A stretch of 64,000 bases of DNA from Pseudomonas sp. 5P_3.1_Bac2 (GCF_025465995.1 NZ_JANLNY010000006.1:62001-126000); one strand, 5' to 3'; positions 9,627 to 19,211 are shown, counted from the stretch's first letter. Notes: a model not told the origin generated them from the letters alone. Program-made: numbers and translations.

Positions 9627-10388
9627 ATGAATTTCTATGCCGTTAAGGCGATTTACCTGTTTGAGTTAGCGCGTACTTGGCGCACCTTGCTGCAAAGCAT
9701 CGCCACCCCGGTGATCAGCACCTCGTTGTACTTTGTGGTGTTCGGCTCGGCCATCGGCAGCAGCATGACCCAGGTCCAAGGGGTCAGCTATGGCGCCTTT
9801 ATCGTGCCGGGGCTGATCATGCTGGCGCTGCTCACTGAGAGCATTTCCAACGCCTCGTTTGGCATCTACATGCCGAAATACTCAGGGAGCATTTACGAGT
9901 TGTTGTCGGCGCCGGTTTCCTATGTGGAGATTCTGTTCGGCTACGTCGGGGCGGCGGCGACCAAGTCGATCATCTTGGGCCTGATTATTTTGCTCACGGC
10001 GCGCTGCTTCGTCAGTTTCGAGATCGCCCATCCTGTGTGGATGTTGGCGTTTTTAGTGCTGACCGCGCTGACCTTCAGCCTGTTCGGTTTCATCATCGGC
10101 GTGTGGGCCGATGGCTGGGAGAAGTTGCAGATCGTCCCGGCGCTGATCGTCACGCCATTGACCTTCCTCGGCGGCGCCTTCTACTCGATCAGCATGCTGC
10201 CACCGGCTTGGCAAACGGTGACCCTGTTTAACCCGGTGGTGTATTTGATCAGTGTGTTCCGCTGGAGCTTTTTCGGTGTGGCTGACGTCAATGTCGCCTT
10301 GAGTTTGGCGATGATCCTCGGCTTTTTGCTGCTGTGTTTGCTTGCCGTGGGTTTTATTTTCAAAACCGGCTATCGCTTGAAGAGTTAA
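9627..10388 (+). CDS. yadH: ABC-2 type permease, YadH type
   Basis: A 253-residue membrane protein with about six hydrophobic segments, including the conserved ABC-2 segment around [18 protein letters not shown] and the family motif [13 protein letters not shown]. It is the permease partner of the preceding ATPase, in the same operon and closed by a strong terminator. Confidence 0.9.
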   Translation: MNFYAVKAIYLFELARTWRTLLQSIATPVISTSLYFVVFGSAIGSSMTQVQGVSYGAFIVPGLIMLALLTESISNASFGIYMPKYSGSIYELLSAPVSYVEILFGYVGAAATKSIILGLIILLTARCFVSFEIAHPVWMLAFLVLTALTFSLFGFIIGVWADGWEKLQIVPALIVTPLTFLGGAFYSISMLPPAWQTVTLFNPVVYLISVFRWSFFGVADVNVALSLAMILGFLLLCLLAVGFIFKTGYRLKS

Positions 10389-10472
10389 GTGCTGCATAAG
10401 CTAGGGCAAATGTGCCAAAAGCTCGGCTGTATCGGCTGAAATGAATTGTTTGAATTGCCGACAAAATGTCCA

Positions 10473-10517
10473 AAGCCCCAGCCCATCTGCGTTAGCGCAG
10501 GGCGCTGGGGCTTTTTT
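10473..10517 (+). terminator. Rho-independent terminator of the yadGH operon
   Basis: The 10-bp stem AAGCCCCAGC/GCTGGGGCTT encloses a 21-nt loop and is followed by six T residues. Confidence 0.85.
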
Positions 10518-10655
10518 CGACATACAAGCGGCCTGGATCAACGTTTGGCACTTGCCCAACAGGGGGCGCAATGGCGTAGTCTGAGGTTGTCGCCTGATGA
10601 GCTTTACAGGTCAGACGGCGGCGTTATTCGCGAACCGTTGAAGAAGGAAAGCTTT

Positions 10656-11066
10656 ATGCAAATCCAAGTTCACAGCGATAATCATATCGACGGCCATGTA
10701 CGCTTAGTTGACTGGGTCAGTGCCAGTGTTTCCAGCAAGCTTGAGCGTTTTGATGAAGACGTCACCCGCGTCGTAGTTCACCTTCACGATGACAATGCCG
10801 GCAAAGCTGGTGCCCAAGACAAACGCTGCCAAATCGAAGCCCGCCCGAAAGGCCGGCAGCCGGTCAGCGTGACCCATAAAGCCGATTCGCTGGAGCAAGC
10901 CATCGAGGGCTCCATCGACAAACTGCACAATGCCCTTGACCATCAATTTGGCAAATTGCGCAGTAAACGCGCCACCGTGTTGCAGGCCGCCACCCATCAT
11001 GTATCCGGCCAAGACGCGCTGTTGCGCGAAGACTTCCTCGCTGATGAGCAGTTACGCGCGCTCTAA
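10656..11066 (+). CDS. HPF/RaiA-like ribosome-associated protein
   Basis: A 136-residue protein with an S30AE-like domain: the beta-alpha start MQIQVHSDNHIDG, an ERFDEDVTRVVVHLHDDN strand pair, and a basic surface RCQIEARPKGRQP followed by a long helix. This family binds the 30S subunit in stationary phase or stress. ATG 10656 has AAGGAAA 6 nt upstream; the longer frame from 10446 runs back through the yadGH terminator and is rejected. It is not the hpf gene of the rpoN cluster, so it is probably a second paralogue. Confidence 0.78.
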   Translation: MQIQVHSDNHIDGHVRLVDWVSASVSSKLERFDEDVTRVVVHLHDDNAGKAGAQDKRCQIEARPKGRQPVSVTHKADSLEQAIEGSIDKLHNALDHQFGKLRSKRATVLQAATHHVSGQDALLREDFLADEQLRAL

Positions 11067-11111
11067 CTAATCGTCCTAGGCAGCCGGTGCGGCTGCCTTA
11101 CCTCTAAGGCC

Positions 11112-11139
11112 TGCGCCCCGGCAATCGTTGTCGGGGCGC
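11112..11139. other. inverted repeat downstream of the HPF-like gene
   Basis: TGCGCCCCG and CGGGGCGCA form a 9-bp stem, but only a weak T tract (GTCGTTTTGG) follows. It may act as a weak terminator or an mRNA 3' stabiliser. Confidence 0.5.
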
Positions 11140-11241
11140 AGTCGTTTTGGCGCTGGCAAAGGCGGCAAGTTTTTGCCTCTTAGCCTTATGGGCTTCAGGG
11201 CTATAAAAATAAGTATTTAATTTGTAAGGCTTTTATTCGAT

Positions 11242-11258
11242 TGGCGTGTTTTCTGCAG
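11242..11258 (+). promoter_or_regulatory. candidate sigma-54 promoter
   Basis: TTGGCGTGTTTTCTGCA has GG (11243-11244) and GC (11255-11256) with the required 10-nt spacing and matches much of YTGGCACGN4TTGCW. It lies 36 bp before the ATG of the next gene. No enhancer-binding protein site was identified. Confidence 0.45.
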
Positions 11259-11293
11259 AGCGTCTGCGTACTGCTATTTTGTAGAGCCTAGCC

Positions 11294-11737
11294 ATGACCA
11301 CTATTTCCTCCAGCTTGCCCTTGAGCCGCTACCTGAGTAACGCCGCGCAAACCGCGAGCAGCAGCCCGGCAAAAAGCGCGGACACGACCACGCAGAGCGA
11401 CGCCCTGGCGCAATTGCGCAGCTATGCCCAACAGCTTGTCAGCAATAGCCAAGGCGGTTTACTGCGCGCTTATCAAGCCCAGCAGGGCGGCAGCCTCAGC
11501 GCCCATAGCGCAGCGAGCCCGAGCAGCAGTCAGGCCAGCCAGATAGCTCTGCCCGATGTGGCCGAATTGGACCGCGATGACGCAGCTAAGCTGATGGGCC
11601 AGCTCGATAAGCTGTTGGCGTCGGAACAAGCTGCGGCGCTCAAATTTGTCGGCTTTAACGCCGGCCAGCAGACCGACTCCTTAAGCACCTACCGCAGTTG
11701 GTTGCAGGAGAAGGGCGGCATTAGTCTGCGTGTCTAA
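11294..11737 (+). CDS. hypothetical Ser/Ala/Gln-rich protein
   Basis: A 147-residue protein of unknown function. The first 90 residues are low-complexity (Ser, Ala, Gln, Thr) and probably disordered. The remainder (from DVAELDRDDAAKLMGQLDKLL) is predicted helical and ends in a short SLSTYRSWLQEKGG segment. It has no signal peptide, membrane span or cysteine. A sigma-54-like promoter precedes it, which would connect it with motility or nitrogen control, but that is inference. The composition is reminiscent of secreted flagellar-type substrates; no homologue is recognised. Confidence 0.65.
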   Translation: MTTISSSLPLSRYLSNAAQTASSSPAKSADTTTQSDALAQLRSYAQQLVSNSQGGLLRAYQAQQGGSLSAHSAASPSSSQASQIALPDVAELDRDDAAKLMGQLDKLLASEQAAALKFVGFNAGQQTDSLSTYRSWLQEKGGISLRV

Positions 11738-11844
11738 GGTCGTGCTGTGCTGTTGTGGCACTGGCATCAGGCGCCCGACTGGGCCAAGATCTAGTCACTA
11801 TTAACCGTGACAGATGCTTGGCGTTGACAGACTAAGGGGTACGC

Positions 11845-12693
11845 ATGGCGACGGGGTTTTCCATTCGGGGCATATTGGCCTTGGCAGTAGCGGCGGCCAG
11901 CCTGCAGGTACAGGCGGCTGATGAGGCGCAGTTGATCGAGTTGATCAACGACTACCGCAGTCAGGTACAGCGCTGCGAGACCCAGGCCTCGGAAGAATTA
12001 CCGCCCCTGGCTGCAGACAACCGTTTGAGTTTGCCCGCCAGCGGCCAGGTCGATTTGCAGAGCGCCTTAGCGCGCAATGGCTACCCCATGGTCAATGTGC
12101 AGGCCATCACGCTGTCGGGGCCACGGGATGCGTCATCGGCCATGCAGACCTTGCAGGAGAGCTTCTGCAAGGTGGTACTTAACCCGCAATTTGTTGATAT
12201 CGCCGTGAGTCGGGTGGATCGCGATTGGCGTGTGGTGTTGGCCCAGCCGTTGCTGAAAAGCAAGCTGGCGCCCTGGCAGGAAGAAGGCCAGAAGTTGCTT
12301 GAGCAGATCAACCAAGCGCGCAACAGCACCCGCCAGTGCGGAGAGCTGACTTACGCCGCCGCTGCGCCGCTGCAATGGCAGACGGTTTTAGCCGACGTGG
12401 CGCAAGAGCACAGCCGGGCCATGGCCAATGGCAACTTCTTCGCTCACCGGGGCACTGATGGGCGCACGCCAGGGGATCGGGCCGAGCTGGCCGGTTACTC
12501 AGGTCAGCACGTCGGCGAGAATATCGCCGCCGGCCAAGATGCGGTTAGTAAGGTGGTTCAGGGCTGGCTGGCCAGTCCCGGGCACTGCGTCAACTTGATG
12601 AATCCGCAGTACAAGGAGTTTGGCGCGGCTTACGCCACCGATCCTAAGAGCGATGCGGGCATCTACTGGACCGCTATGTTCGGCGCCCCATAG
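11845..12693 (+). CDS. exported CAP/SCP-domain protein
   Basis: A 282-residue protein with a Sec signal peptide (ILALAVAAASLQVQA, cleavage near residue 25). An N-terminal region of about 110 residues of unknown fold is followed by a CAP (SCP/PR1) domain: HSRAMANGNFFAHRG, the GENIAAG motif, and GWLASPGHCVNLMNPQYKEFG with the conserved His. Bacterial CAP proteins are secreted or periplasmic with poorly defined function. It is a single gene followed by a GC-rich hairpin without a T run. Confidence 0.87.
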   Translation: MATGFSIRGILALAVAAASLQVQAADEAQLIELINDYRSQVQRCETQASEELPPLAADNRLSLPASGQVDLQSALARNGYPMVNVQAITLSGPRDASSAMQTLQESFCKVVLNPQFVDIAVSRVDRDWRVVLAQPLLKSKLAPWQEEGQKLLEQINQARNSTRQCGELTYAAAAPLQWQTVLADVAQEHSRAMANGNFFAHRGTDGRTPGDRAELAGYSGQHVGENIAAGQDAVSKVVQGWLASPGHCVNLMNPQYKEFGAAYATDPKSDAGIYWTAMFGAP

Positions 12694-12732
12694 GGTTACG
12701 GCCGGGCTTGGTGCCCGGCCGAATGACAGCGC

Positions 12733-13317
12733 TTAAGCGCTGAAGACCTGAGCCAGGTGCTGCTGATAGCGCAGCACGTCGGCTTCGATATTCGGCACTT
12801 TCATCACGTCATTGCAGATAAAGGTCGGCAGCGCCGTCATGCCCAAAAACTCATGGGCTTTATGGAACGGGAAGTACACCGCGTCCACACCTTTGCCCTC
12901 AAAGAAGTCAGTCGGGTCGCTAAAGGCTTGCTGCGGCGCGTTCCACGTCACCGACAACATGTAGCGCTTGTTCGGCACCAAGCCGCCGCTGCCGTACTTC
13001 TGGCTATTGTCAGAGCGGGTGCGGCCATCGTTGGCATACAGACTGCCGTAGCCTTCAGTGAACACCTCGTCCATATATTTCTTCAAGGTCCAGGGCGCTC
13101 CCATCCACCAGCCGGGCATCTGCCAGACCACCACGTCGGCCCAGAGAAACTTCTCCAGCTCTTGGGCGGCGTCGTAACCGCCATCGACATAAGTGGTTTT
13201 AACTTCATGGCCTGCGCCTTCGAGAAAGGCCGCAGCGGTGTTGTGCAAGGTGGTGTTGTATTGGCCCTTGGAATGGGCGAATTCCTTCCCGCCATCGATC
13301 AGTAGAACTTTGCTCAT
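12733..13317 (-). CDS. mdaB: NAD(P)H:quinone oxidoreductase, MdaB-like
   Basis: A 194-residue flavodoxin-like oxidoreductase. The family motifs include LIDGGKEFAHSKGQ at the N-terminus, WQMPGWWMGAPWTLKKYMDEV in the centre, and TWNAPQQAF. MdaB uses FAD and NADPH for two-electron reduction of quinones in the cytoplasm, giving protection against oxidative stress. Length and motifs match the family throughout. It is a single gene convergent with the CAP-protein gene. Confidence 0.9.
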   Translation of the reverse strand: MSKVLLIDGGKEFAHSKGQYNTTLHNTAAAFLEGAGHEVKTTYVDGGYDAAQELEKFLWADVVVWQMPGWWMGAPWTLKKYMDEVFTEGYGSLYANDGRTRSDNSQKYGSGGLVPNKRYMLSVTWNAPQQAFSDPTDFFEGKGVDAVYFPFHKAHEFLGMTALPTFICNDVMKVPNIEADVLRYQQHLAQVFSA

Positions 13318-13499
13318 CCTGCTTTCCTTAACAATCAGTGATGGCCGCGGCTCTTGCCGCTGCCTAAGGTTGCCAGGCTGGATCTGGCGACACGCATACA
13401 GATACCTGCTCGGTGTTGAGCAGCTGATTGCTATATGGGGCAGGTGAGTAGCGGTTACAAGCTGCCAACCTGCAACCGCTGGTCGTTCGCCTACTGAGC

Positions 13500-13940
13500 C
13501 TACTGAGCCTGCTGGGTGCTGGCCACGGCCTCTTGGCCCTCAGCTTCGTCGACTACCTTAAGTTTGGCCCCGCCAACAAATACACCGAGCTTGATCGATT
13601 GGCGCACGTAGTAGTTTTTGCCTGGCTCGGTGTATAGCTCAATGCTGTTATCGCTGAACTCCGACTCGGTGGACAGCAGGTGCTGACCGGGTTTGATCAG
13701 GCGATAGAAGTAAGTGTTGCTGGCGGTCTCGCCGATCACTTCGCCGTCGACTTTAACGGTCTTTTTAAGCGCAGCACCGAGTATTGAATCGCGGAAGATA
13801 TACAGACCGCTTTGATCAGGCGGTGGGGCACTGAAGGTTTTGCTTTGTTGATCTTGCTCGGTGCTGGCCATCGGCACAGAGGCGCAACCAGCGAGCAGGG
13901 CTAAGCTGAGGCTGGCGCAGAGAAGTAATGATTTTGACAT
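13500..13940 (-). CDS. DUF2846-type lipoprotein
   Basis: A 146-residue protein with a lipobox (LALLAGC, Cys near residue 19), so it is probably membrane-anchored. The mature domain has the DUF2846 pattern: GLYIFRDS, VKVDGEVIGE, FYRLIKPGQH and GKNYYVRQ. Function unknown. The start at 13940 is preferred because it begins the signal peptide directly; the frame is open for 12 more codons. The stop codon lies in a duplicated 9-bp unit (about 13490-13507). Confidence 0.72.
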   Translation of the reverse strand: MSKSLLLCASLSLALLAGCASVPMASTEQDQQSKTFSAPPPDQSGLYIFRDSILGAALKKTVKVDGEVIGETASNTYFYRLIKPGQHLLSTESEFSDNSIELYTEPGKNYYVRQSIKLGVFVGGAKLKVVDEAEGQEAVASTQQAQ

Positions 13941-14095
13941 GCGGGCAGATCCTGAATAGTAGTGGTGTAATGGCAATATGCCTTTACCTCGCTACTGTAT
14001 CTGCATTGCTATGCCGATTTGAACAGGCGACAGCGCTTAAATCAGGGGGCAGCGCCGCTTGCAGTTTGTGCTGCACGCGGCTAGCCAATACCTGC

Positions 14096-14572
14096 TTATT
14101 GCTGGGTGGCTTTGCTGGTTTCGGCCGGTGCGGACCACACGCGGTAGCGCACTTCTAAGTCCGCCGGTACATAGACCACCAGCGGCAGCTTGCTGTTGTA
14201 GCGCAGCAGCTGGGGTTCACCGCCAGCCGGAACAAAGGCTTCTTTGCGGCTGTTATCCGGGCAGCCCATCATGGTGCTGATACCTGGGCCGACGTTGTTC
14301 AGTTGGTAGTAGTTGTAGCCCCAGCCTTTGGCGGTTTCTTGCTGCCACTGACCGCCTAAACGATGCAGGTTGCAGTCGACTTCCATGGTTTTGCCGGCGA
14401 GCAATTCCACCTTGCGTTCGTCTTCATTACTTAAGCTTGGCAGCTCAATAACAAAGCGTTTGTAACCATCGGCCGGCGCCGGGAAGGGCTTAAGCGCTTC
14501 AGGGGTGGCGGCGCAGGCGACGAGGGGCAGGGTACAGACCAGGGTGGCGAGGCTGAGCTTTAGAGTTTGCAT
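14096..14572 (-). CDS. eco: ecotin, periplasmic serine protease inhibitor
   Basis: A 158-residue precursor with a Sec signal peptide (LSLATLVCTLPLVACA). The mature protein matches ecotin: KPFPAPADGYKRFVIELP near the start, EVDCN and MMGCPD supplying the disulfide pair, and the reactive-site loop STMMGC with Met in the P1 position as in E. coli ecotin (STMMAC). It ends with VYVPADLEVRYRVW. Ecotin dimerises and inhibits trypsin-fold proteases, including neutrophil elastase. ATG 14572 is used because the upstream ATG at 14596 lacks any ribosome binding site and would spoil the signal peptide. Confidence 0.93.
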   Translation of the reverse strand: MQTLKLSLATLVCTLPLVACAATPEALKPFPAPADGYKRFVIELPSLSNEDERKVELLAGKTMEVDCNLHRLGGQWQQETAKGWGYNYYQLNNVGPGISTMMGCPDNSRKEAFVPAGGEPQLLRYNSKLPLVVYVPADLEVRYRVWSAPAETSKATQQ

Positions 14573-14826
14573 AACGAGTCCCGAATAATTTGGCATTAAC
14601 AGTCATCTGTTAATGGCTGCCGTCTTGGCGGCTAAGCCCCAATGACTGCCGTTTAAAGGACCAAGTTCCAAATTTAGGTTATCAGGGCCAGCAGTTTTGT
14701 CTCAGCAGCTGGAGTCTAGCCAAGCGCGGTTGGAGTTTCGTCGCAGCTCATAGCCGCTTGGCTGAATCGCCTTCTCAGCTGGTGTAGGGTAGCGATCCAG
14801 CTAGTGATTACTGTGGAGTGCAGATG

Positions 14827-15336
14827 ATGAGTAATGAGCTACCTATAACCGCTCTGGCCGAGCAACTGGGGCAACGCTTACTGGCTCAACAAGCTCAGGT
14901 GAGTACTGCAGAATCTTGCACTGGCGGCGGTATCGCCGAGGCGATTACCCGTATTGCGGGCAGCTCCGCGTGGTTTGAAGCGGGCTATGTGACTTACTCC
15001 AATCAACAGAAAACCCGCCAACTGCAAGTGCCGGCGGAATTATTCGCCAGCGTTGGCGCGGTCAGCCATGAAGTGGTCGAAGCCATGGTCCGTGGCGCCC
15101 AGAAGCACAGTGGCGCCCGTTATGCGGTGGCGGTCAGTGGCATTGCCGGGCCCGATGGCGGTACGGCGCAAAAACCGGTGGGTACGGTTTGGCTGGCCTG
15201 GGGCGATGGCGATCACTGTTATACCGAGCGCCGGCAGTTTCGCGGTGATCGCCAAGCGGTGCGTGAACAAACCGTGGCGGCCGCTCTAGGCGGGCTGTTG
15301 CGCCTGTTAGCCGAAGAAAATCCAACCCTGGGGTAG
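14827..15336 (+). CDS. pncC: nicotinamide-nucleotide amidohydrolase (CinA C-terminal domain)
   Basis: A 169-residue stand-alone PncC/CinA C-terminal domain. AESCTGGGIAEAIT carries the active-site Ser, followed by GSSAWFEAGYVTYSN and SGIAGPDGG. It deamidates nicotinamide mononucleotide to nicotinate mononucleotide in NAD recycling. Two ATG codons (14824, 14827) follow GGAG at 6 and 9 nt. Placement directly before recA is the standard arrangement in Pseudomonas. Confidence 0.92.
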   Translation: MSNELPITALAEQLGQRLLAQQAQVSTAESCTGGGIAEAITRIAGSSAWFEAGYVTYSNQQKTRQLQVPAELFASVGAVSHEVVEAMVRGAQKHSGARYAVAVSGIAGPDGGTAQKPVGTVWLAWGDGDHCYTERRQFRGDRQAVREQTVAAALGGLLRLLAEENPTLG

Positions 15337-15364
15337 GCGTAAGGGCTTGCGCTGTGGAATAATA

Positions 15365-15380
15365 CTGTCTACTTATACAG
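15365..15380 (+). promoter_or_regulatory. LexA box (SOS operator) of recA
   Basis: CTGTCTACTTATACAG matches the CTGT-N8-ACAG LexA consensus perfectly and lies 46 bp before the recA ATG, overlapping its expected promoter. It implies SOS induction of recA-recX. Confidence 0.93.
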
Positions 15381-15425
15381 TTGTTGGCGGCCGCTCAGGC
15401 CCTTCTTGATTACGTGAGGACACAA

Positions 15426-16469
15426 ATGGACGAGAATAAGAAGCGCGCCTTGGCGGCAGCCCTGGGTCAGATTGAAAAGCAATTCGGCAAGGGTGCCGTG
15501 ATGCGCATGGGCGATCACGATCGTCAGGCCATCCCGGCTATCTCCACCGGCTCGCTGGGCCTGGACATTGCCCTGGGCATTGGCGGTCTGCCGAAAGGCC
15601 GTATTGTCGAAATCTACGGTCCAGAGTCTTCGGGTAAAACCACTCTGACCCTGTCGGTCATCGCTGAAGCGCAAAAACAAGGCGCGACCTGCGCCTTCGT
15701 CGACGCCGAGCACGCCTTGGACCCGGACTACGCCAGCAAACTGGGCGTCAACGTAGACGACCTGCTGGTCTCGCAACCTGATACCGGCGAACAAGCGCTG
15801 GAAATCACCGACATGCTGGTGCGCTCCAACGCGGTAGACGTGATCATCGTCGACTCCGTGGCCGCGCTGGTGCCTAAAGCAGAAATCGAAGGCGAAATGG
15901 GCGACATGCACGTCGGCCTGCAAGCCCGTCTGATGTCCCAGGCGCTGCGTAAAATCACCGGCAACATCAAAAATGCCAACTGCTTGGTGATCTTCATCAA
16001 CCAGATCCGCATGAAAATCGGCGTGATGTTCGGCAGCCCAGAAACCACCACCGGCGGTAACGCCCTGAAGTTCTACGCTTCGGTGCGTCTGGACATTCGC
16101 CGCACCGGTGCGGTGAAAGAGGGCGACGAAGTGGTCGGCAGCGAAACCCGCGTCAAGGTCGTGAAGAACAAAGTAGCGCCGCCTTTCCGTCAGGCGGAGT
16201 TCCAGATTCTGTACGGCAAGGGCATCTACCGTAACGGCGAGATCATCGACCTGGGCGTGCAGCTGGGCCTGCTGGAAAAATCCGGCGCCTGGTACAGCTA
16301 TCAGGGCAACAAGATCGGCCAGGGCAAGGCCAACTCGGCTAAGTACCTGGAAGACAACCCAGAAGTGGCCAGCACCATCGAAGGCCTGATCCGCGAGAAA
16401 CTGCTGGTCACGGCGCCAACGGTCAAAGCCAATTCGGGTGTTGAAGACCTGGCCGACGCCGATAGCTGA
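15426..16469 (+). CDS. recA: RecA recombinase
   Basis: A 347-residue RecA. Walker [10 protein letters not shown] is near residue 68, Walker [13 protein letters not shown] near 141, and [12 protein letters not shown] (loop L2 region) near 195. It polymerises on ssDNA, drives strand exchange and promotes LexA self-cleavage. The ATG at 15426 has GAGGA 5 nt upstream; the open frame to 15381 has no start signal. A perfect LexA box lies upstream and recX follows after 11 bp. Confidence 0.98.
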   Translation: MDENKKRALAAALGQIEKQFGKGAVMRMGDHDRQAIPAISTGSLGLDIALGIGGLPKGRIVEIYGPESSGKTTLTLSVIAEAQKQGATCAFVDAEHALDPDYASKLGVNVDDLLVSQPDTGEQALEITDMLVRSNAVDVIIVDSVAALVPKAEIEGEMGDMHVGLQARLMSQALRKITGNIKNANCLVIFINQIRMKIGVMFGSPETTTGGNALKFYASVRLDIRRTGAVKEGDEVVGSETRVKVVKNKVAPPFRQAEFQILYGKGIYRNGEIIDLGVQLGLLEKSGAWYSYQGNKIGQGKANSAKYLEDNPEVASTIEGLIREKLLVTAPTVKANSGVEDLADADS

Positions 16470-16480
16470 GTAAGCCGACC

Positions 16481-16945
16481 ATGGCCATTATCTTAGATAC
16501 CGCCGTAGCGGTACGACGAGCCGCCATGGATCTGCTGGCAATGCGTGAGCATGGCCGCGTTGAGTTAACCCGCAAGTTGCGCCGACGCGGCGCCAGTGAT
16601 GAGTTAATCGACGCGGCTTTGCAGCGTTTGTGCGATGAAGGTTTGTTGTCTGAGGCGCGTTATCTGGAGGCTTTTATCAGCCACCGGGCGCGCGCCGGCT
16701 ATGGCCCCATGCGCATTCGTGAAGAGCTTGGCCAGCGTGGCTTGGATCGCGCTGAGATCGAGCAGGCGCTACGCGACAGCGGCATCGATTGGCGTGAGCA
16801 GCTGCAGCAGGTGTGGCAACGCAAGTTTGCCGGCGAGCTACCCAGCGATATGCGTCAGCGCGGCCAGCAGATGCGCTTTCTCAGTTATCGCGGTTACCCG
16901 CAAGATTTGATCAGTCGCCTGCTGCGCGGCAGCGGCGACGATTAA
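16481..16945 (+). CDS. recX: RecX regulatory protein
   Basis: A 154-residue RecX. It has three-helix repeats typical of the family, with [34 protein letters not shown] and [16 protein letters not shown]. RecX caps and disassembles RecA filaments. It lies 11 bp after recA and is probably co-transcribed under LexA control. Confidence 0.95.
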   Translation: MAIILDTAVAVRRAAMDLLAMREHGRVELTRKLRRRGASDELIDAALQRLCDEGLLSEARYLEAFISHRARAGYGPMRIREELGQRGLDRAEIEQALRDSGIDWREQLQQVWQRKFAGELPSDMRQRGQQMRFLSYRGYPQDLISRLLRGSGDD

Positions 16946-16980
16946 GCGCTGGTGCGCAGGCTGCGCACCAGGCCGTTGGC

Positions 16981-17379
16981 TTAGAGGCCGCAGTCGGCTT
17001 TGTTAAAGCGCTCGGTGGTCACCGAACGGTTGCTCTTATATTCAGTGAACTCATAACGCAGTCCGGCGCCGCGCACGAGCAGTTGGCGAAAGCCAGGGTT
17101 TTGGCACACGCTATTGGCCAGCTGTGCCCGCACCACTTGTGGGTTTTCGCGCATTTTCGCCGCGTGTTCGCTGCGTACGCTCAGGTGATTGATCAGTTCA
17201 CTGCCTTCAACGGTGTAGCCCTGATCGAGAATGTCTTCGTTGATCGCCCGTGGCGTGCCAACACTGCTTTCACGGGCAACCTTGTCCAGTGACCTGCTCA
17301 GCTCATAGTCTTTTAAGGTCACGGCTTGGGCCAACATGGGCAGGCTGAGGGCTAGGGTTAAGCTGATCAAACGCAGCAT
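16981..17379 (-). CDS. small exported protein, PA3611-like
   Basis: A 132-residue protein with a Sec signal peptide (LISLTLALSLPMLAQA). The mature part contains VGTPRAINEDILDQGYTVEG and two cysteines (SVCQN and ADCGL) that could form a disulfide. It resembles the P. aeruginosa PA3611 family (a quorum-sensing-regulated exported protein), which also lies near recA; this rests on memory. ATG 17379 has GGAG 7 nt upstream, better than the ATG at 17391. Confidence 0.7.
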   Translation of the reverse strand: MLRLISLTLALSLPMLAQAVTLKDYELSRSLDKVARESSVGTPRAINEDILDQGYTVEGSELINHLSVRSEHAAKMRENPQVVRAQLANSVCQNPGFRQLLVRGAGLRYEFTEYKSNRSVTTERFNKADCGL

Positions 17380-17616
17380 CGGTTTCTCCATTAATGATTC
17401 GCTCCTCTGACCGATGAGCTCGGTTCAGGTTCAGTGCCAAGTATCTTAGCGCTTCAGGCGGCGCTTCGGCAGTTTAGCTGCAACAGTTGTCGGACACGCA
17501 GTTTTGCAGCGGCTAAGACTTTGCCTGTGTCACCGCGCCAGCTTTGTTAGACTGCCGCGCTTCTTGAGAGTGGATGTGTCGATGTTAAGTGTTCTACGTC
17601 CCCAGGTGCGGCGCTG

Positions 17617-18327
17617 ATGCCCCACGCTGTGGCCCGACTGCGCAGCGCCCGGCTGGCGCGCAGTGCCAAACCCTTCCTCGCCCGTGGCAGCCGCGCTGTA
17701 CGCTGTGAGGGCTGTCGTTTAACCGCGAATCATTGTTTGTGTGCCTGGCGCCCGCAGGTCGAAGCGCGCTCAGGGGTGTGCTTAGTGATGCATGACGTGG
17801 AGGCGCTCAAGCCGAGTAACACCGGCTGGCTGATTGCTGACGTGGTGGATGACACCAGCGCGTTCGGCTGGTCGCGGGTCGAGGTGGATGCGCAGCTCCC
17901 GGCACTGCTGAATGATCCGCAGTGGCAGCCCTATCTGGTGTTCCCGCAAGAGTACGCTGCACCTGAGCGAGTGGTGCATGAGGTGCAACCGCAGGACGGT
18001 AAACGGCCGTTGTTCGTGCTGCTGGATGCGACCTGGAGTGAGGCGCGCAAGATGTTCCGCAAGAGTCCCTATCTGGACGCCTTGCCGGTGCTCAGCTTGC
18101 AGCCTGAGCAACTGTCGCGTTACCGCCTGCGCCGCTCAAAGCGTGATGACCACTTTTGCACCGCTGAAGTCGCCGCCCTCTGTTTGGAGTTGGCCGGCGA
18201 TCAGCGCGCCGCGGATGCGCTGAACTGCTACCTGGATGTGTTTACCCAGCATTATCTGGCGGCTAAAGCGCCCCGTGCAGTGGTGCTGGATGATCCGCTG
18301 CACGAACGCTTGCGCGAGTATCTTTAA
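17617..18327 (+). CDS. DTW-domain tRNA-uridine aminocarboxypropyltransferase
   Basis: A 236-residue DTW-domain protein. An N-terminal cysteine cluster CEGCRLTANHCLCAW precedes the motif D-A-T-W (LLDATWSEARKMFRKSPYL), followed by YRLRRSKRDDHFCTAE. Members (TapT/TuaA type) transfer the aminocarboxypropyl group from SAM to uridine, giving acp3U in tRNA. It overlaps by 4 nt, convergently, the EamA transporter gene. Confidence 0.85.
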   Translation: MPHAVARLRSARLARSAKPFLARGSRAVRCEGCRLTANHCLCAWRPQVEARSGVCLVMHDVEALKPSNTGWLIADVVDDTSAFGWSRVEVDAQLPALLNDPQWQPYLVFPQEYAAPERVVHEVQPQDGKRPLFVLLDATWSEARKMFRKSPYLDALPVLSLQPEQLSRYRLRRSKRDDHFCTAEVAALCLELAGDQRAADALNCYLDVFTQHYLAAKAPRAVVLDDPLHERLREYL

Positions 18328-19211
18328 GCCGTAGCGGGCAGCTTTTTCGGCCACAGTTGCGCCAACAGCATGCCGGCGAACATCAACGCACAGCCGATGT
18401 AGCCGCGCATGTGCAGCGCCTCACCGAGCAGCCAGGCACCGGCAATGGCGGCGAACACCGCTTCCAGAGAGAAAATGATGGCGGCGTGGGAGGCGATCGC
18501 ATGTTTTTGCGCGACCACTTGCAAGGTGAAGCCTACCGCTACGCCAAAGATGCCACCGTAAAGGATCGCAGGTGCCGCCGCGACAATGGACTGCCATTCG
18601 ATGGTCTCGAAGATCACTGCCAACAGCAGGCTGATCACGGCGCAGGTGATGAACTGAACCAAGGCCAGACGCAGTGGATCGTGACGCTTGGCGAACACGC
18701 CGACCATCAGTACATGCATCCCCCAAACCACGGCCCCAGCCAGTTGCAGCCAGTCGCCAGATGCAACGTGGAAGCCTTCGCCGACGCTAAGCAGGAACAT
18801 GCCAACCACCGCCAAACAGGCACCCAGCCAAATGCCCATGCCCGTTTTCTGGCCGATGAACAGGCCCAGCAGTGGTACTACAATGACGTACAGACCGGTG
18901 ATAAAGCCGGAGTTAGTCACGCTGGTGAACATCAGGCCGACTTGCTGTAGGTTGATCCCCAGCGCGAGTGCCAGCCCCATCAGTATCCCGCCACGGAGCA
19001 TCTGGCGGTTAACCGGGGCGACGCTTGTGTCGTTGCGTTGCAGCAGGTGCAGCACCGGCAGCAAAATCACTGCCGCAAGGCCGAAGCGCAGGCCGCTGTA
19101 AAGGAAGGGGCCGATGGATTCCATGCCCAGGCTTTGGGCCACAAAAACTGTGCCCCAAATCATGGCGGTGATCAGCATTAAGAGGTCGGCACGTAGGGCT
19201 TGGCTTCGCAT
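18324..19211 (-). CDS. EamA/DMT-family inner-membrane transporter
   Basis: A 295-residue protein with about ten hydrophobic segments in two EamA repeats (roughly residues 8-140 and 150-285). It contains the typical WGTVFVAQ in helix 1 and a second-repeat segment SLEAVFAAIAGAWLLGE. DMT-family proteins export amino acids or other small metabolites; the substrate is not deducible. Confidence 0.87.
   Translation of the reverse strand: MRSQALRADLLMLITAMIWGTVFVAQSLGMESIGPFLYSGLRFGLAAVILLPVLHLLQRNDTSVAPVNRQMLRGGILMGLALALGINLQQVGLMFTSVTNSGFITGLYVIVVPLLGLFIGQKTGMGIWLGACLAVVGMFLLSVGEGFHVASGDWLQLAGAVVWGMHVLMVGVFAKRHDPLRLALVQFITCAVISLLLAVIFETIEWQSIVAAAPAILYGGIFGVAVGFTLQVVAQKHAIASHAAIIFSLEAVFAAIAGAWLLGEALHMRGYIGCALMFAGMLLAQLWPKKLPATA

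Noticed and set aside
12701..12720. terminator after the CAP-domain gene
   Set aside because: The GGCCGGGC/GCCCGGCC hairpin is strong but has no T run on either side.
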